Below, piece by piece: positions 63,543-64,000 of a stretch of DNA of 64,000 nt (its first letter is position 1; each line of letters starts with the position of its first letter). The stretch spans positions 1 through 64,000 of the forward strand of contig NZ_JAYGHM010000029.1 in NCBI RefSeq assembly GCF_034931125.1. The letters run 5' to 3'. The stretch is from Rivularia sp034931125. Its GTDB lineage: Bacteria > Cyanobacteriota > Cyanobacteriia > Cyanobacteriales > Nostocaceae. The notes beneath the pieces were generated by a model. It ran no database searches and was not told the origin of the DNA. It saw nothing but the letters and a program-made list of their open reading frames with translations. A program made the position numbers and the translations under genes.

Positions 63543-64000
63543 CAATTCTCAGCAATAATTTAAAAGTACCGCGATCTCATCATACATATGAGAATAATTA
63601 TCTATAGAATCAGAATTTTCTATGGATAAGTAACAAAAGTTTATAGTTGTTAGGTGTAAATTTATTTCGGTCTAATATATGTTTTCTAAATAGCTAAAGC
63701 CTTATCTAATCAGCTTTTTAGACTATTGGTTGCTTGACAATGGCAATTTTAATTTTAGTAGATTCTGGTTTTTGTACCTATAACTATCTCAAATAAAGGC
63801 TATAAAAGTTATCAAGTACTTGCATTTTATACAGACATCGGTTACATTCGGATCTAAAGTTTGGCTCCCAATCCGGGAGAAAATTTGGGATTACATCTCT
63901 ATTAAATAAGAATAAGTTAAGGAGTCATATAAAACCCTCGACTTTAGACGATTGCTCAAAAAGCCCTCGGCTTCCTTTGATGCTACTTGTTTATAAAATC
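63543..64000. other. Gene-free end of window
   Basis: 458 AT-rich bases after the HAD gene with no supported gene. A short hairpin GGCTCCCAATCCGGGAG lies near 63863. A gene may begin or end beyond the window edge. Confidence 0.5.

Overview
The window is about 64 kb of a draft chromosome from a filamentous, probably heterocyst-forming cyanobacterium (Nostocales, Calothrix/Rivularia/Nostoc-like). The evidence is the set of cyanobacterial genes (Psb34/Ssl1498, a ThiO-ThiG fusion, a CruA/CruP lycopene cyclase, cytochrome c6, a CYP110-type P450, Ssl/Slr-type conserved unknowns), the very frequent GCGATCGC (HIP1) octamers, and the abundant 7-bp short tandem repeats (TAACTCC, ACCAATT and variants) typical of this order. 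Three runs of N (3097-3121, 12683-12776, 53060-53455) all lie in or beside tandem repeats, so they look like assembly gaps.

Layout. 0-23 kb: housekeeping and conserved cyanobacterial genes (TPR protein, psb34, thiO/thiG, citramalate synthase, carotenoid cyclase, a coiled-coil protein, a TolB-like propeller protein, a two-gene YcgQ/YraQ-type permease pair, a pentapeptide-repeat protein, tldE/tldD, a Uma2 nuclease). At 22.3-23.8 kb a RelBE-like toxin-antitoxin pair with a frameshifted toxin lies between two 223-bp direct repeats copied from the 3' end of a ydcF-like gene.

23.9-45.8 kb: a large, mostly minus-strand polysaccharide locus. It has at least nine glycosyltransferases, a Wzy/WaaL-like polymerase or ligase, a hexapeptide acyltransferase, three full-length sulfotransferases of different subfamilies plus one truncated one, a HepA/MsbA-type ABC exporter, an APS kinase (cysC) that would make the sulfate donor PAPS, and a divergently transcribed Wzc-like chain-length/tyrosine-kinase protein. 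Together they read as a locus for a sulfated exopolysaccharide. This is the most interesting system here. No Wzx flippase, outer-membrane OPX protein or initiating phosphoglycosyl transferase is visible inside the window.

45.9-53 kb: cytochrome P450, petJ (cytochrome c6), a coiled-coil protein, small membrane proteins (Pmp3/YqaE, 4-TM holin-like), ftsW/rodA and rsmH. 53-59 kb: a repeat-rich gap region, then a PAS histidine kinase, a CheR-PAS protein and a stand-alone CheB on one strand, which look like a split form of the fused CheB-CheR-PAS-kinase proteins; and a YflT-like stress protein. 60-63.5 kb: an ABC-2 type transporter pair, glucosamine-6-phosphate deaminase and a HAD phosphatase.

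Repeats shape the intergenic DNA: heptamer arrays often begin exactly at stop codons and sometimes encode the last residues, and several short inverted-repeat (MITE-like) elements lie between genes.
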